Positions 35,295-45,308 of a stretch of DNA of 64,000 nt are shown in pieces. The notes beneath the pieces are model-generated. The model made no database searches. It had not been told where the DNA came from and worked only from the letters and a program-made list of their open reading frames with translations. The stretch is from positions 248,001 through 312,000 of the forward strand of contig NZ_LAIJ01000009.1 of NCBI RefSeq assembly GCF_001449115.1, read 5' to 3'. Each line of letters begins with the position of its first letter. Position 1 is the stretch's first letter. Position numbers and translations under genes: made by a program. Source of the DNA: Occallatibacter gabretensis. Its GTDB lineage: Bacteria > Acidobacteriota > Terriglobia > Terriglobales > Acidobacteriaceae.

Positions 35295-36338
35295 TCAATC
35301 ACTGCTCTCATTCCATTTTGCATCCGCTGTATCCAACGCGACGCGAACAGCACCCATTAGTTGTGCATCTGCCCCGAGGGCGCTGCTGACCACATGAAGA
35401 CGTCCGTGGCGCTTCCATTGCCCCAGGATCTTTTGAGTTGCATCGCATAATGCCGGGTGCTTACCCACGCCCCCCCCCAACACAAAAAGTGGACAGTCCA
35501 GAACCAGAGAGATGTTGTAGATTATCTGCGCCAGCAGGGTTGCCGAATTTTGCAGGATCGTTTCTGCCAATGGATTTCCAAGCAGCGCGAGATCGAATAT
35601 CTCCGTCGCATTCAGATTTTCTGGGAGTGCCGCGCCTCTAAGCTTTTCCCATTGCAATTTGATGCCTTCTCCACCGATCACATTTTCAAGAGCGCCGGGC
35701 TCGCCATCCTGTTTGGGGCCGCAAGTGATGCCGGGAACAAGCAGGTACCCTATTTCGCCAGCGGACCAATGGTGGCCACGATATGGGCGACCGTTGAGCA
35801 CGATGCCGGCTCCAAGGCCGGTTCCGATGGCGAGAAAAACAAAATCCTGCACGTTTGTTGCAGCGCCCGTCCAACTCTCTCCAATCGCGGCCAGATTAAC
35901 GTCATTGTCGATAGCGGCGGGTATCTTCAATGCCTCTTCGACGAGGGCACGTAAAGGCACATTCCTCCAACCCATGAGGTAAGAAGTGGCAATCACAGTG
36001 CCATCATCGCTATTTGTAACGCCCGGCACACCGATGGCAATGGACTTAAGCGAGTCTGCAGAAGCTGCAATCTGCAGGAGCATCTGTTTAACGCCTTCGT
36101 AGATTCGCTGAATCACAAATTCGGGATCGTGCACGCCAACGGTAGTAGAAGACCATTTTGCCAGGATGTTGCCTGACATATCCGTGAGCGCCATGCGCAG
36201 GCTGGTGCCGCCGATGTCGACTCCCACCACATACCCGTCAGGCTCCGGCCGCAGTTCTGCCTTTGTTTGCGGCGGAACCGCGGTGCTGCATACCTGTTGC
36301 AATGTTTCTGACGTTGTTGCGTTGTTGTTCTTACGCAT
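35295..36338 (-). CDS. ROK-family sugar kinase (glucokinase-like)
   Basis: About 347 residues from ATG 36338 (the frame is open to 36410). The ATP-binding DIGGTSLRMAL motif, GVPG at about 127, DNDVNLAAIGE (catalytic Asp) and IGTGLGAGIV are present. The usual zinc motif CxCGxxGC is not: the region reads GITCGPKQDGEPGALE, and GEIGH is GEIGY. It should phosphorylate a hexose or amino sugar. Its start overlaps the stop of the MFS porter by eight bases, so the two are coupled. Confidence 0.9.
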   Translation of the reverse strand: MRKNNNATTSETLQQVCSTAVPPQTKAELRPEPDGYVVGVDIGGTSLRMALTDMSGNILAKWSSTTVGVHDPEFVIQRIYEGVKQMLLQIAASADSLKSIAIGVPGVTNSDDGTVIATSYLMGWRNVPLRALVEEALKIPAAIDNDVNLAAIGESWTGAATNVQDFVFLAIGTGLGAGIVLNGRPYRGHHWSAGEIGYLLVPGITCGPKQDGEPGALENVIGGEGIKLQWEKLRGAALPENLNATEIFDLALLGNPLAETILQNSATLLAQIIYNISLVLDCPLFVLGGGVGKHPALCDATQKILGQWKRHGRLHVVSSALGADAQLMGAVRVALDTADAKWNESSD

Positions 36339-37749
36339 GATTGAGTGTTCTCGGTTCTTTTGTTCCGGGTGGTGCTGCGTTTGTCTCGGCGCTGATGGTT
36401 TCCAATTCACGCCCTTTGGTCTCTGGAACGATGAAGCGCACGAATAACAGAGTGATAATGCAGAACACCCCGTAAAGCAAAAAGGTGAAAGCAGTGCTTG
36501 TCGCCTTGATGAGGGAAAGAAAAGTAAGGGAGATCAGAAAATTGGATGCGCCAGATCCGAGTGAAGCTGCCGCTACTCCGCGGCCCCGAACTCGCAGAGG
36601 AAAGACCTCCGATACGAGGATCCATGCGATGGGGCCCATGCTGAATGCGAAGCAGGTGATGTACACCATGAGACAGATGGTTGCCAGGACTCCGGGGGCG
36701 GTGCCGAAGGCAGCAAGCGTCTGAAATGAATACGCTAGCAGAACGAGGGAGAGGGTCATGCCGGTAAGGCCGGCATAGAGAAGCGGCTTGCGACCGACGC
36801 GGTCAACCAGCACAAGCGCGATGACCGTGGCGAGCATGTTGGTGATGGCGACCAGCAATGTGGAGAAAATGGCATTTTTGCTGGAGCTGATGCCAGCGAG
36901 CGCAAAAATCTGCGGACCGTAATAGATGATGGTGTTGATGCCGGTGACTTGTTGCAGGACTGTGAAACCCACTGCGATGAGGAGCGATGTGCGGACGGCG
37001 GGACTCCACAGTTCACTCCATCGCTGCTCGATTGGCACGGCAAGGGCGGTGCGAATTTCTTCCAGCAGGGATTGAGCGCCGGCTTCATTGGTGTAGCTGC
37101 GCAGCACACTGCGCATTTCATCCATGCGGTTCTGTGCGAAGAGCCACCGCGGGCTTTCCGGCAGGGTGAGTATGAGTATCAGGAACAGCGCTGCCGGGGC
37201 TGCTCCCAGGCCGATCATCGTTCGCCATGCGTGCTGTCCCACGAGCCAGTATCCGACCAGGTCTGCGAGCACGATGCCGACTGTCAGCGCGAATTGATAG
37301 AAGCCGATGAGCAGACCACGCGAGCGCGGCGGTGCGAGTTCCGAGACGTAAACCGGCGCGGTTACGGAGGTGAAGCCGACGGCGATTCCAAGCAGACCGC
37401 GGGCTACGATGAGCGTGGCCAGGTTGGGAGACCAGAAGGCAAGCAAGGAACCAACGAGAAAGATGATGCCGCCCCATACCAGCGTGGCTCGCCGGCCGAT
37501 ACGGTCTGCGATGCTGCCGCCAACGAGTGCTCCGGACATGGCGCCGACGAGCACGATACTAACCACAACCTCTTGCATGTGTGTGGAGAGAGCGAAGGAT
37601 TCACGGACGAGATCAAGCATGGCGGCGATGATTCCCATATCGAAGCCGTAGAGGATGCCGCCCAGGCCTGCGATGAACGAAACGCGCCAGAGAAATCCGC
37701 GGCGTACACGTGATTCCGGGGTAAGTGTTGTGCTGGGTTCGAGATTCAC
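36331..37749 (-). CDS. MFS sugar porter (SP family)
   Basis: 472 residues, 12 predicted helices. Sugar-porter signatures are all visible: GFDMGIIAAML in helix 1, DRIGRRATL, RGLLIGFYQFALTVGI, PESPRWLF, QQVTGINTIIYYGP, DRVGRKPLL and PETKGRELE. It probably imports the substrate phosphorylated by the ROK kinase that follows it. It follows the SIS gene by about 20 bases. Confidence 0.93.
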   Translation of the reverse strand: MNLEPSTTLTPESRVRRGFLWRVSFIAGLGGILYGFDMGIIAAMLDLVRESFALSTHMQEVVVSIVLVGAMSGALVGGSIADRIGRRATLVWGGIIFLVGSLLAFWSPNLATLIVARGLLGIAVGFTSVTAPVYVSELAPPRSRGLLIGFYQFALTVGIVLADLVGYWLVGQHAWRTMIGLGAAPAALFLILILTLPESPRWLFAQNRMDEMRSVLRSYTNEAGAQSLLEEIRTALAVPIEQRWSELWSPAVRTSLLIAVGFTVLQQVTGINTIIYYGPQIFALAGISSSKNAIFSTLLVAITNMLATVIALVLVDRVGRKPLLYAGLTGMTLSLVLLAYSFQTLAAFGTAPGVLATICLMVYITCFAFSMGPIAWILVSEVFPLRVRGRGVAAASLGSGASNFLISLTFLSLIKATSTAFTFLLYGVFCIITLLFVRFIVPETKGRELETISAETNAAPPGTKEPRTLNHA

Positions 37750-37768
37750 TCAGCTCTCCATGTGCCGG

Positions 37769-38905
37769 TTATTGTTCCATCTTTCCATACTGGAAGCGAG
37801 GGGGTAGACGGCATCCGTTTCGTTCAATCCATGCCAATGTCAATGCCTGCGCTACTAACTGTGTAGTGATGCCTTCCCATGGTTCGGGCACTGCTTCGAG
37901 ATATACCGGCAGGAGATTTTCCGTGCGCTGGCCGTCCTCCGAGGAGACGAGAACGACCTTACCTCCGCGGCGGAGGCATTCATCGGAGAGTTTGAATCCG
38001 AGCTCGGCTGCGCGACCTACGGCATAGATGATGGCTACGTGGGTGTTGTCCACGTCGAGGTTGGGGCCGTGTTTGAAGCCCGCGCCGGTGTGGCCTGCGG
38101 CTCTGAAGCCGCTCATCTCGCGAATGCAGAGAGCGCTCATTACGGCACTTCCATAGGCTGCGCCGCGACCAATGATCTCGATGTTGGCTGCGCCGCGGCA
38201 GAAGGTTTCTAATTCGTTGCGCTGGCTGAAGAGGCGGTCCAAAGTCCCGGCATAGGTTTCGAGCACGCGTTCTGCCTGCTGCTGCCAAGGAAGGCCAAGT
38301 ATCTCGGATGCGAGAATGATGGACGCGGCTGCGGTGTTGGTATATGTCTTGGTGGCATTTCCATATTCTGGGCCAGCGAGAACGGGCAGGCGGTTATCAG
38401 CCAGGGTCCAGCAGGTGCTGCTTGTGTTATTGCAGATTAATCCGAGGGGTTGCTCTTTGCCGATCTTAAAGAGCTCAACTAGTTCCGCGCTCTCTCCGGA
38501 GGCGGTGAGAAGTACGGAAAGAGCTGCCTGTTTCCATGTGGACTGCGCGTAGTGCAGCCATTCGCCGGCGTCCACGGAGAACGACATTCTGCCATGAGAC
38601 TGGAGAAGGACTGAGCCGCCGAACGAGGCGCAGAAAGATGCCCCCATTCCGAGAAACAGGACCGGGCCACTCTTTCGAAGGAGCTGGCGGAGCGCCTGAA
38701 GTTGAGAGCGGATTTCGGGATCGCCTTTGTAGGCGTGGATCAGATCATGCAGGAGCCGCGGCTGCTCGCGGCATTCATACTCCAGTACCTCAGTACCGGT
38801 CGCGTTCAACAGGATAGAGGGAGGTTCAACGCCTCCTATCCAGCGTGGCTTCTCTTGCTTTTCTTCCTGCATAATCCAGTTTCCGGAGTTTTTATCCAGT
38901 TGCAT
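37769..38905 (-). CDS. SIS-domain sugar-phosphate isomerase/deaminase-like protein
   Basis: About 378 residues (ATG 38872 is an alternative start). Two SIS halves resemble the isomerase part of GlmS or AgaS without the glutaminase domain: LFLGMGASFCASFGGSVLL, LLTASGESAELVELF, IIGRGAAYGSAVMSALCIREM, FKHGPNLDVD. It probably acts on an aldose/ketose or amino sugar phosphate. It is the first gene of the SIS-porter-kinase operon, which points to amino-sugar or ketose catabolism. Confidence 0.88.
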   Translation of the reverse strand: MQLDKNSGNWIMQEEKQEKPRWIGGVEPPSILLNATGTEVLEYECREQPRLLHDLIHAYKGDPEIRSQLQALRQLLRKSGPVLFLGMGASFCASFGGSVLLQSHGRMSFSVDAGEWLHYAQSTWKQAALSVLLTASGESAELVELFKIGKEQPLGLICNNTSSTCWTLADNRLPVLAGPEYGNATKTYTNTAAASIILASEILGLPWQQQAERVLETYAGTLDRLFSQRNELETFCRGAANIEIIGRGAAYGSAVMSALCIREMSGFRAAGHTGAGFKHGPNLDVDNTHVAIIYAVGRAAELGFKLSDECLRRGGKVVLVSSEDGQRTENLLPVYLEAVPEPWEGITTQLVAQALTLAWIERNGCRLPPRFQYGKMEQ

Positions 38906-39175
38906 TGTTTGTTACGGCGCTACCAGCCCGATACATTTGCCCATTCACTCAATGCGGCGCATTCCGGGTGTTGAAAAATACCATAAATGTCCGACAATTT
39001 GCTCATCATCGGATCGATAGGCATAACTTCGTAACGTTTATTTAGTATCATTCGTGCGGTGTCTAGAAAGCAAGCACTTCTTGTGCAAAATGGTTTGGTA
39101 GTGTGATGGCTGCACCGGATGCAGTAAGATGCGGGCTACTACAGCCTGTGGGCAAATATACTGTCAGGGAACGAA
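38906..39175. other. Divergent promoter region, SIS operon / ROK regulator
   Basis: 270 bases without a gene. They must contain both divergent promoters and any operator of the ROK regulator. I see no strong palindrome. Confidence 0.45.
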
Positions 39176-40384
39176 GTGAAGAAAAAGCCCATTCCAATTG
39201 GCAGGCCCTCAGTTCTCCGTCACACCAATGCGCACAGCATTCTGAAACTGTTGCGTGAGGTAGGTTCGTGTTCGAGGGCGGATCTTGTGCGCGCCTCGGG
39301 GCTCAGCGCTCCTACGGTTACGAATGTCGTTAAGGATCTGCTTGCCGCAGATTTGATTGAGCCGCTTGGCGAGGGACGTTCAAGTGGTGGGCGGCCGCCA
39401 GACATGATTCGCTTCAAGGCAGAGCGCGGCTGCCTGCTTGCTGTCCAGATTACTGCGAGAGACATCTTCTTTCTATTTACCGACCTGAACGGCAGTGAAT
39501 TGGACCGGCTGGAGGTTTCGCTTGCAGAGCGCAAAACTACTCCGGAGGAGATTTGCAGTCTGATTGGGAGCGAGCTGAAAGCCTTCCTGCGCAGTCATAA
39601 GAAGACGCGAGAGAAGCTGCTGGCGCTGGTGGTTGGCGTGCCAGCGATTACCAATGTAGATGAGGGCAGTGTGCTCTCGATCAGCAATCTTGAGGGGTGG
39701 CGTGCGGTGCCTTTGCGCGCTATGCTGAGCAAGATTGCCGGCTGCCTGGTGATTGTCGAGAATGACACGAATCTGGGCGCCCAGGGAGAGCATTATCGCG
39801 GTTCAGCGCAGAGTGAGAAGGATTTCGTTTTTATCAACATCGGCACCAATGTCGGCGCTGGCATATTTCTCGATGGCAAGATTCATCATGGGACGGGTTG
39901 GTCGGCTGGAGAGATTGCCTATCTTCGTCTGCCTTCTATTTCCCGCAGGCAGCCAACGATTTATGAGTTTGGCGAACTGGAAGCTGTGCTGACCAGCTCC
40001 GGAATTCTAAAGAGCTGGCGTGAGGCATGCGGTAAGTCTGCGCACAGTACAGGGAAGGTTGAGCCGGATGCGATGGACATTCTGGATAAGGCCAGGGCCG
40101 GGGATCCATGCGCCGTTAAAATTCTTCGCCAACATTCGGAGATTGTTACGGACATCATTGTGAATCTTTCGCTGATTCTGAATCCGGGGCTGATTTTGTT
40201 GGGTGGCGAGATTGGCAGCCATCCCGCGCTGATTGATTTTGTGCAGAAGCAGCTGGAGGGCGGTGAGTTCGCTGTGACCAGGATCACCTCCAGCGTGCCG
40301 AATCAGCGCGCCGTGCTTTGGGGCTGCATCTCTCTGGCTTTGCAGGCGCTTCCGTCGGTCTTGCTTCCTCAGCCTGAGCTCTGA
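39176..40384 (+). CDS. ROK-family transcriptional regulator (NagC/XylR type)
   Basis: 402 residues. The winged helix at about 18-75 (ILKLLREVGSCSRADLVRASG, SAPTVTNVVKDLL, GRSSGGRPPDM) is followed by an ROK sugar-binding domain (VENDTNLGAQGE, NIGTNVGAGIFLDG). The N-terminal phosphate loop is weak (LLAVQITARDIFF replaces DxGGT), so it is a sensor and not a kinase. The CxCGxxGC zinc motif is missing. GTG 39176 follows AGGGAAC. Divergent from the SIS-porter-kinase operon, it most likely represses it. Confidence 0.92.
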   Translation: MKKKPIPIGRPSVLRHTNAHSILKLLREVGSCSRADLVRASGLSAPTVTNVVKDLLAADLIEPLGEGRSSGGRPPDMIRFKAERGCLLAVQITARDIFFLFTDLNGSELDRLEVSLAERKTTPEEICSLIGSELKAFLRSHKKTREKLLALVVGVPAITNVDEGSVLSISNLEGWRAVPLRAMLSKIAGCLVIVENDTNLGAQGEHYRGSAQSEKDFVFINIGTNVGAGIFLDGKIHHGTGWSAGEIAYLRLPSISRRQPTIYEFGELEAVLTSSGILKSWREACGKSAHSTGKVEPDAMDILDKARAGDPCAVKILRQHSEIVTDIIVNLSLILNPGLILLGGEIGSHPALIDFVQKQLEGGEFAVTRITSSVPNQRAVLWGCISLALQALPSVLLPQPEL

Positions 40385-40535
40385 TCCTAATGCGCGGAGG
40401 CGCTTACCGCTTGCTGGCTTGTCAGCTTTGTTATAAACGTTTATAAAGTATTTGGCCGCTCGTTTTTGGCTCTCGTTACCTTGAAACTTAAGTGTTTTGA
40501 GCTGGCCATCATCCGGATTTCAGCGGAGGAACTCC

Positions 40536-41672
40536 ATGCGGAAACTTTTCATCGCGTTGCTGATGGCTGTGCTGGCTGTGCCTGTTGTCGCGGAGCCGCA
40601 CCCGATTCTTTCGCTGGGGTCGGCTGCGCCTGATTTCGACTTGCCGGGCGTGGACGGAAAGACGCACAAGCTGAGCGACTATGCAGGGAGCCCTGTGCTG
40701 GCAGTGGTTTTTACCTGCAATCACTGCCCGATTGCGCAGATGTATGAGCAGCGGATTGAAAAACTCTATGAGGATTACGGAAACCGCGGAGTAGCAATTG
40801 TGGCGATTCAGGGCAACGATCCGAAAGCGCTGACAATTGATGAACTGGATTCGTCGGACATGAGCGATACGCTCGACGAGATGAAGGCCCGTGTCGCGTG
40901 GAAGCATCTGAAGTATCCCTATCTCTACGATGGCGAGACGCAGGGGATGACACGCGCTTACGGTCCGCAGGCTACGCCGCATGTTTTCATTTTTGATAAG
41001 GAACGGCGGCTACGCTACGAAGGGCGCTTTGATGACAACTACCGCATTGAAAAGGTGACCATGCAGGACGCACGAAATGCGATTGATGCACTGATAGCCG
41101 GGAAGGCTGTCGCGGTTGCACATACGGGTGTTTTTGGCTGCTCGACGAAGTGGCAGGAGAAAGAGGCGCTGCGCGCTGCGGCAGAGCAGAAGCTGAATGT
41201 ACAAACGATCTCTATTGATATGGCAAACACGGATGCGCTAAAGAAGCTACGCGCCAATGCAGGCGACGACTATACACTGGTCAGCTTCTGGGCTACATGG
41301 TGCGGTTCGTGCGTGGCGGAGTTTGCCGATATACAAGATTTGTTCCGTATGTACAGCGATCGCGGTTTTAACCTGGTGACGGTCTCTGCGAATGCGCCGG
41401 AAGAGAAGGCTGGAGTGCTGAAGTTTCTGCAACGTAAGCATGCGACCAGTCGCAATTTATTATTTGCTTCAGATGATACGGCTGCGATGCAGAAGGCGTT
41501 TGATCCTGAGTGGCAATCCGCCGTACCTTACACTGTGCTGCTCGCTCCGGGCGGCAAAGTGCTCTACAGCACGATTGGCTCTGTGGATCAGATTGAGCTG
41601 CGCAGGAAGATCCTGGCCTCTGTGCCGGCGGAGTATGAGGGATTTCAGAAGTACTGGCGGGAAGGCAATTAA
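40536..41672 (+). CDS. Secreted protein with two thioredoxin-like domains
   Basis: 378 residues from ATG 40536 (GGAGG upstream; the frame opens at 40497). A signal peptide (LFIALLMAVLAVPVVAE) precedes a peroxiredoxin/AhpC-TSA-like domain (SAAPDFDLPGVDG, CxxC at Cys61/Cys64 in FTCNHCPI). A TlpA/thioredoxin-like domain follows (FWATWCGSCVAEF at about 250). Two redox-active CxxC pairs suggest a periplasmic disulfide or peroxide role. It is monocistronic, ending in a strong terminator. Confidence 0.9.
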   Translation: MRKLFIALLMAVLAVPVVAEPHPILSLGSAAPDFDLPGVDGKTHKLSDYAGSPVLAVVFTCNHCPIAQMYEQRIEKLYEDYGNRGVAIVAIQGNDPKALTIDELDSSDMSDTLDEMKARVAWKHLKYPYLYDGETQGMTRAYGPQATPHVFIFDKERRLRYEGRFDDNYRIEKVTMQDARNAIDALIAGKAVAVAHTGVFGCSTKWQEKEALRAAAEQKLNVQTISIDMANTDALKKLRANAGDDYTLVSFWATWCGSCVAEFADIQDLFRMYSDRGFNLVTVSANAPEEKAGVLKFLQRKHATSRNLLFASDDTAAMQKAFDPEWQSAVPYTVLLAPGGKVLYSTIGSVDQIELRRKILASVPAEYEGFQKYWREGN

Positions 41673-41687
41673 GAAACAATACAAATA

Positions 41688-41724
41688 AAGCGGGTCCGCT
41701 ATCTGATAGCAGATCCGCTTTTCG
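41688..41724. terminator. Bidirectional rho-independent terminator
   Basis: AAGCGGGTCCGCTATC pairs with GATAGCAGATCCGCTT (one mismatch and one G-T pair) around TG, and is followed by a T-run on the plus strand and an A-rich stretch on the other side. It sits between the convergent redoxin and ThuA genes. Confidence 0.85.
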
Positions 41725-41743
41725 TTGCACGAAGGATGATGGG

Positions 41744-42556
41744 TTAATGCAGGGGCTGCTGTTTCGCGGCCCAGAAAATGGAATTGCGGAAGATGGTGGT
41801 GAATGCCTGGTTCTCGAAGAGATCGGCATGATGGCCCATGAAGATGTAGATGTTGCGTGCCTTCATGTGATCATTGGTCCAGATAACGGGGTGATCGCTG
41901 CCCATCTTGATATCCGTGCTTGGCTTGTAGGTGTTTTCGTCTACGGTGGCCAGGACATGCACGTTAGGACGCGGTGACTTGTCCCACGTATACCACTCTT
42001 CATGGAGAACAGGAAACGGACTGGAGACGTCTTTCATGACGGGATGCGTTTTGTCCTCCACTGTTACGGTCCCGTCTACAAACGATGCGATGTAATTCTT
42101 CCAGCGAATACCACCCATGAACTGCGAAAACCACGGCCACATCTGGAAACCGTCGAATTCCCCGAGCAGGGACGCGTGGTGGAAGCCGATCCACCCGCCG
42201 CGACCTTCCTCGATGTACTTGATGAAGGCGGCCTGCGCTGTGGGCGTCCAGTTGTATGGCGGATAGTTCAGCTGAATGAAAAGCTGATAGTGAGAAAGAA
42301 AATCGTCATTGATTTTGTCTGTGTTCTGGATGTAGTCGATGGCGAAGTTCTCATTTGCTGCCTGTTGATTCAGCCATATCATTGCGGCATCGACGAATGG
42401 ACTATGAATTCCTACTGGCTCAGCGATGGCAACCACACGAAATCGAGGGCCTGCTGACGTGGAAACCGCCCATGCAATTTTTACCGCACTCAACAGCAGC
42501 GCGGGGATGCACAAGTAAATCATTGCGTGGTACAGCGCTCTGCGTGTCAAACGCAT
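41744..42556 (-). CDS. ThuA-domain protein (glutamine-amidotransferase-like fold)
   Basis: 270 residues with a signal anchor near the N-terminus. ThuA patterns: VVAIAEPVGIHSPFVDAA, GGWIGFHHASL, DKSPRPNVHVLATVDENTY, MGSDHPVIWTNDH, and IFMGHHADLFEN. The molecular function of the family is poorly defined; it accompanies sugar and glycan degradation genes. It is about 50 bases downstream of the GH116 gene on the same strand, so probably in one operon with it. A paralogue lies at 50121-50894. Confidence 0.85.
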   Translation of the reverse strand: MRLTRRALYHAMIYLCIPALLLSAVKIAWAVSTSAGPRFRVVAIAEPVGIHSPFVDAAMIWLNQQAANENFAIDYIQNTDKINDDFLSHYQLFIQLNYPPYNWTPTAQAAFIKYIEEGRGGWIGFHHASLLGEFDGFQMWPWFSQFMGGIRWKNYIASFVDGTVTVEDKTHPVMKDVSSPFPVLHEEWYTWDKSPRPNVHVLATVDENTYKPSTDIKMGSDHPVIWTNDHMKARNIYIFMGHHADLFENQAFTTIFRNSIFWAAKQQPLH

Positions 42557-42604
42557 TCTGTCTCCATTCTTTTGTCAACGCTCTACATGCGGCGATAACA
42601 GTGA

Positions 42605-45067
42605 TTATCTCGCCCGTGCAGGCGTCATTTCCAGAGCCCAGATCGCCATGGGTCGCATGTACATTCCGGCGCGGAAACTACCTTCGACATCCCATGCTTC
42701 CGGGGTGCGAAACCAATAACCTTTGGTCTCGTAGATGACGTGATAGAGACCGTGGACGGTCTTCCATGATTCGTCTTTCAGGCCTTCACTTTGCAGCAGA
42801 GCCGCGTAGCTGAGTGTTGTGCCTACCCAGACTTCGCGAGCCTCAGGGTTGTCGATGATTTTGCCATCCGCGGTCATCCCGTTGGCTGCACCCATTTGGC
42901 CGTCTCCGTACTTGAGCACGCAGAAGTTATAAATCTTCTTCAACGTGGAAGTCTGCATTTCATGTGGGACTATGTCGCCGAGTCCTGTCAAGGTTGCATA
43001 CCACTGGCCGGCAAGCTGGTCGGTCTGGATATCGTCCTTCGATTCGCTGCTTGTGTCGTAGCGGAAGTATTCGCCGTTCCATAGCTGCGAAATGTACGTC
43101 TTTTGCCCCTTCAGGAAAAGTGCGTGATATTCTTCCGCAGTTTTGGTATCGCCTACAATGCGCGCGGATTCTTCCGCGGCTCGCAGGGCGGCAAGCCAGA
43201 GGCCGCCGGAGTACGCGCTGACGCCGCTTACAACCCAGTCGTCGTAGGTTTGGTCAGGATAGCCGCTGTTTTCTGGCACGCCGCCTCCGTGGTCGAATTG
43301 GCGCAGGTACTCAATGGCATCTTTTACGGCCGGCCACGTTTCACGCAGAAATGCTTTATCGGTTTTGCCGGTCAGCACGTAGTCACGATAGACCATCAGC
43401 ACGAATTTTGAGTTCAGATCCTTCCAATCATTTGTGTCCTGCCAGCCAGGTTCGTTCACAGCGACAAAGGGATCGCCTTCAGGAACACCGAGATCGTGCG
43501 GCACAGCACCAATCTTCTTGCGCTTATGCGTCACAGGCTCGCCCGTCAACTGCGACTTCCAAACCCACATTCCCTGCTCCGGCCATTCTTTTGGCACTGT
43601 GTCTGCAAACTCGCGCAGCACCTGCTTGTCGATCCTTGGCCAGAACTTGAGGAGTGGCAGCGACCCATAGAAACGAACGTCCAGGGTGCCATAGTATGCG
43701 TAATCGAAGCACTCCAGCAGCGCAAATTTCGGTTCTAGCCTCGCATCGCTTCCGGCCTGGCGCCCCCAGAAGGTTCCGCCGTCTGAGAGCACATACAGCT
43801 CATTAAAAAGCATTCCGCGATACCAGAGTGGTTTGCTTTCGTCGTTTACGTAAGGGGCCTGCCAGCGATCAATCGCTTCGCTCCACTCGGCGGCGTGCAG
43901 CAAGCCGTCCCGGGCTATTTTCCATGCATTTTCACCGGAAGTGCCATAGAAATCCGTGTAGCGGCGATTCCATTTGCGCCCTTCGCCGAACTGAATGACA
44001 GGGAAATCCCACGCAAGGGCCATTGGGATAACTTTCTTTTCTCCAGGCTTCAGCGTGAAGCGCAACGCGATTGCGCCGGCGAGTTTCTCCTTGTCGCTGA
44101 CCCACGATTTTGTGTCGTTGGCGAGGCGGCCATCCTTGGAGAAAGGCGTCCACACTTCCCTGCCGTCGCCCGATGCCTGCCATGTGGTTTGATAGGAGAC
44201 TTCTACGCCGGGAGAATCGAGCGCGGCAATCGCGAACTGACCATCCCAGTCATTCGTGCCTACATGGTTACGGCCGAGCACGATGCCCTTCATGGTTCCA
44301 GAGCTGGGGATTACTTCGCTTTTGTAGTCGTTATGATTGCCCTGATTTGGAGTACCTGCGAAATCATTTGTGAAGGTGCGGAACCAGCCGGATATATTTG
44401 TCCACGTCAGCATGACGGAGACGGTTACCGTTTTGTTCGTTGGATTTTCTGCGTGCCAGCGGTAGACCGCTACCGGGTAGCTTGATTCACGATAGTTGTC
44501 AGGAAGGATGGGCGAGAACTGCTCAAGTGTTACGTGGACGGGAAACTTGTCGGAGCGGTAGTCGAACCAAGCCTTTGGGTAGAGAGCATAGTAGTCTCCA
44601 CCACCGACGGGGTAATCCCATTTCCAGGCGGACAGTTCGCCATTTTGCGGGTGACCGTTCATGAGGACCTGCGCTACGCCTTGCGCGTCCCCTTCGGATC
44701 TCTGATACATGGCAAATTGATTGGCGTAGACGGGCTCATATTTATGCACAGCGGCTTTGATGTGCCAGCGGGCGAAGTCGCCGCGATAGCTGCGCGAAAA
44801 TGTTCCTGCACCAAGGCCACCTACGGGCACGCCCTGCCAGTACCCGTCATCAATGAGGCCGCCTTTCATGGCCTTGCCGGGGTTTTCTAGTGGTTCTCCG
44901 AGAGGGCGTTTCCAGGCCGCAGCGGGAATTCCCTCTTGATTCTGCGCGGCGCAGATGACCGTTATGAAGAACACCAGCAATATGGCGGAATTCAGTTTGA
45001 GGAACCGAATAAATGCGTGCTTCAGGATACCCTCCTGCAACTCAGCCCCTGAATGCGGGCGTGTCAT
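42605..45067 (-). CDS. GH116-family glycosidase (beta-glucosidase/glucosylceramidase-like), secreted
   Basis: About 820 residues from ATG 45067 (the frame opens at 45178) with a signal peptide (LNSAILLVFFITVICAAQ). The N-terminal beta-sandwich has GVPVGGLGAGTFSRSYRGDF. The (alpha/alpha)6 barrel has LLECFDYAYYGTLDVRFYG, which carries the likely nucleophile Glu, and KFVLMVYRDYVLTG, which probably holds the acid/base Asp region. GH116 members act on beta-glucosides, xylosides or N-acetylglucosaminides. It is divergent from the TonB receptor at 45309, which suggests linked uptake and breakdown of a glycan. Confidence 0.9.
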   Translation of the reverse strand: MTRPHSGAELQEGILKHAFIRFLKLNSAILLVFFITVICAAQNQEGIPAAAWKRPLGEPLENPGKAMKGGLIDDGYWQGVPVGGLGAGTFSRSYRGDFARWHIKAAVHKYEPVYANQFAMYQRSEGDAQGVAQVLMNGHPQNGELSAWKWDYPVGGGDYYALYPKAWFDYRSDKFPVHVTLEQFSPILPDNYRESSYPVAVYRWHAENPTNKTVTVSVMLTWTNISGWFRTFTNDFAGTPNQGNHNDYKSEVIPSSGTMKGIVLGRNHVGTNDWDGQFAIAALDSPGVEVSYQTTWQASGDGREVWTPFSKDGRLANDTKSWVSDKEKLAGAIALRFTLKPGEKKVIPMALAWDFPVIQFGEGRKWNRRYTDFYGTSGENAWKIARDGLLHAAEWSEAIDRWQAPYVNDESKPLWYRGMLFNELYVLSDGGTFWGRQAGSDARLEPKFALLECFDYAYYGTLDVRFYGSLPLLKFWPRIDKQVLREFADTVPKEWPEQGMWVWKSQLTGEPVTHKRKKIGAVPHDLGVPEGDPFVAVNEPGWQDTNDWKDLNSKFVLMVYRDYVLTGKTDKAFLRETWPAVKDAIEYLRQFDHGGGVPENSGYPDQTYDDWVVSGVSAYSGGLWLAALRAAEESARIVGDTKTAEEYHALFLKGQKTYISQLWNGEYFRYDTSSESKDDIQTDQLAGQWYATLTGLGDIVPHEMQTSTLKKIYNFCVLKYGDGQMGAANGMTADGKIIDNPEAREVWVGTTLSYAALLQSEGLKDESWKTVHGLYHVIYETKGYWFRTPEAWDVEGSFRAGMYMRPMAIWALEMTPARAR

Positions 45068-45308
45068 CAAAATTCTACGGACAGCATATGCACCGCGTCG
45101 CGTTCGCTGATGAATGACCTTGGCCTCTTGACGGCCCGGAGAAATGATTTTTGAAACTTTAGAAAAAAGTCTTGTCAATCACACTCAAGTGAGAGTACAT
45201 AGTAACTAATCGTTACGAAGGAAGTCTACGAGTTTCTTTCGCGCGAGGTTCCGGGCTTCTGTGAGGATTGCAATCTTTCAATGAACCGGACAGAAAAAGA
45301 GGCCAACT

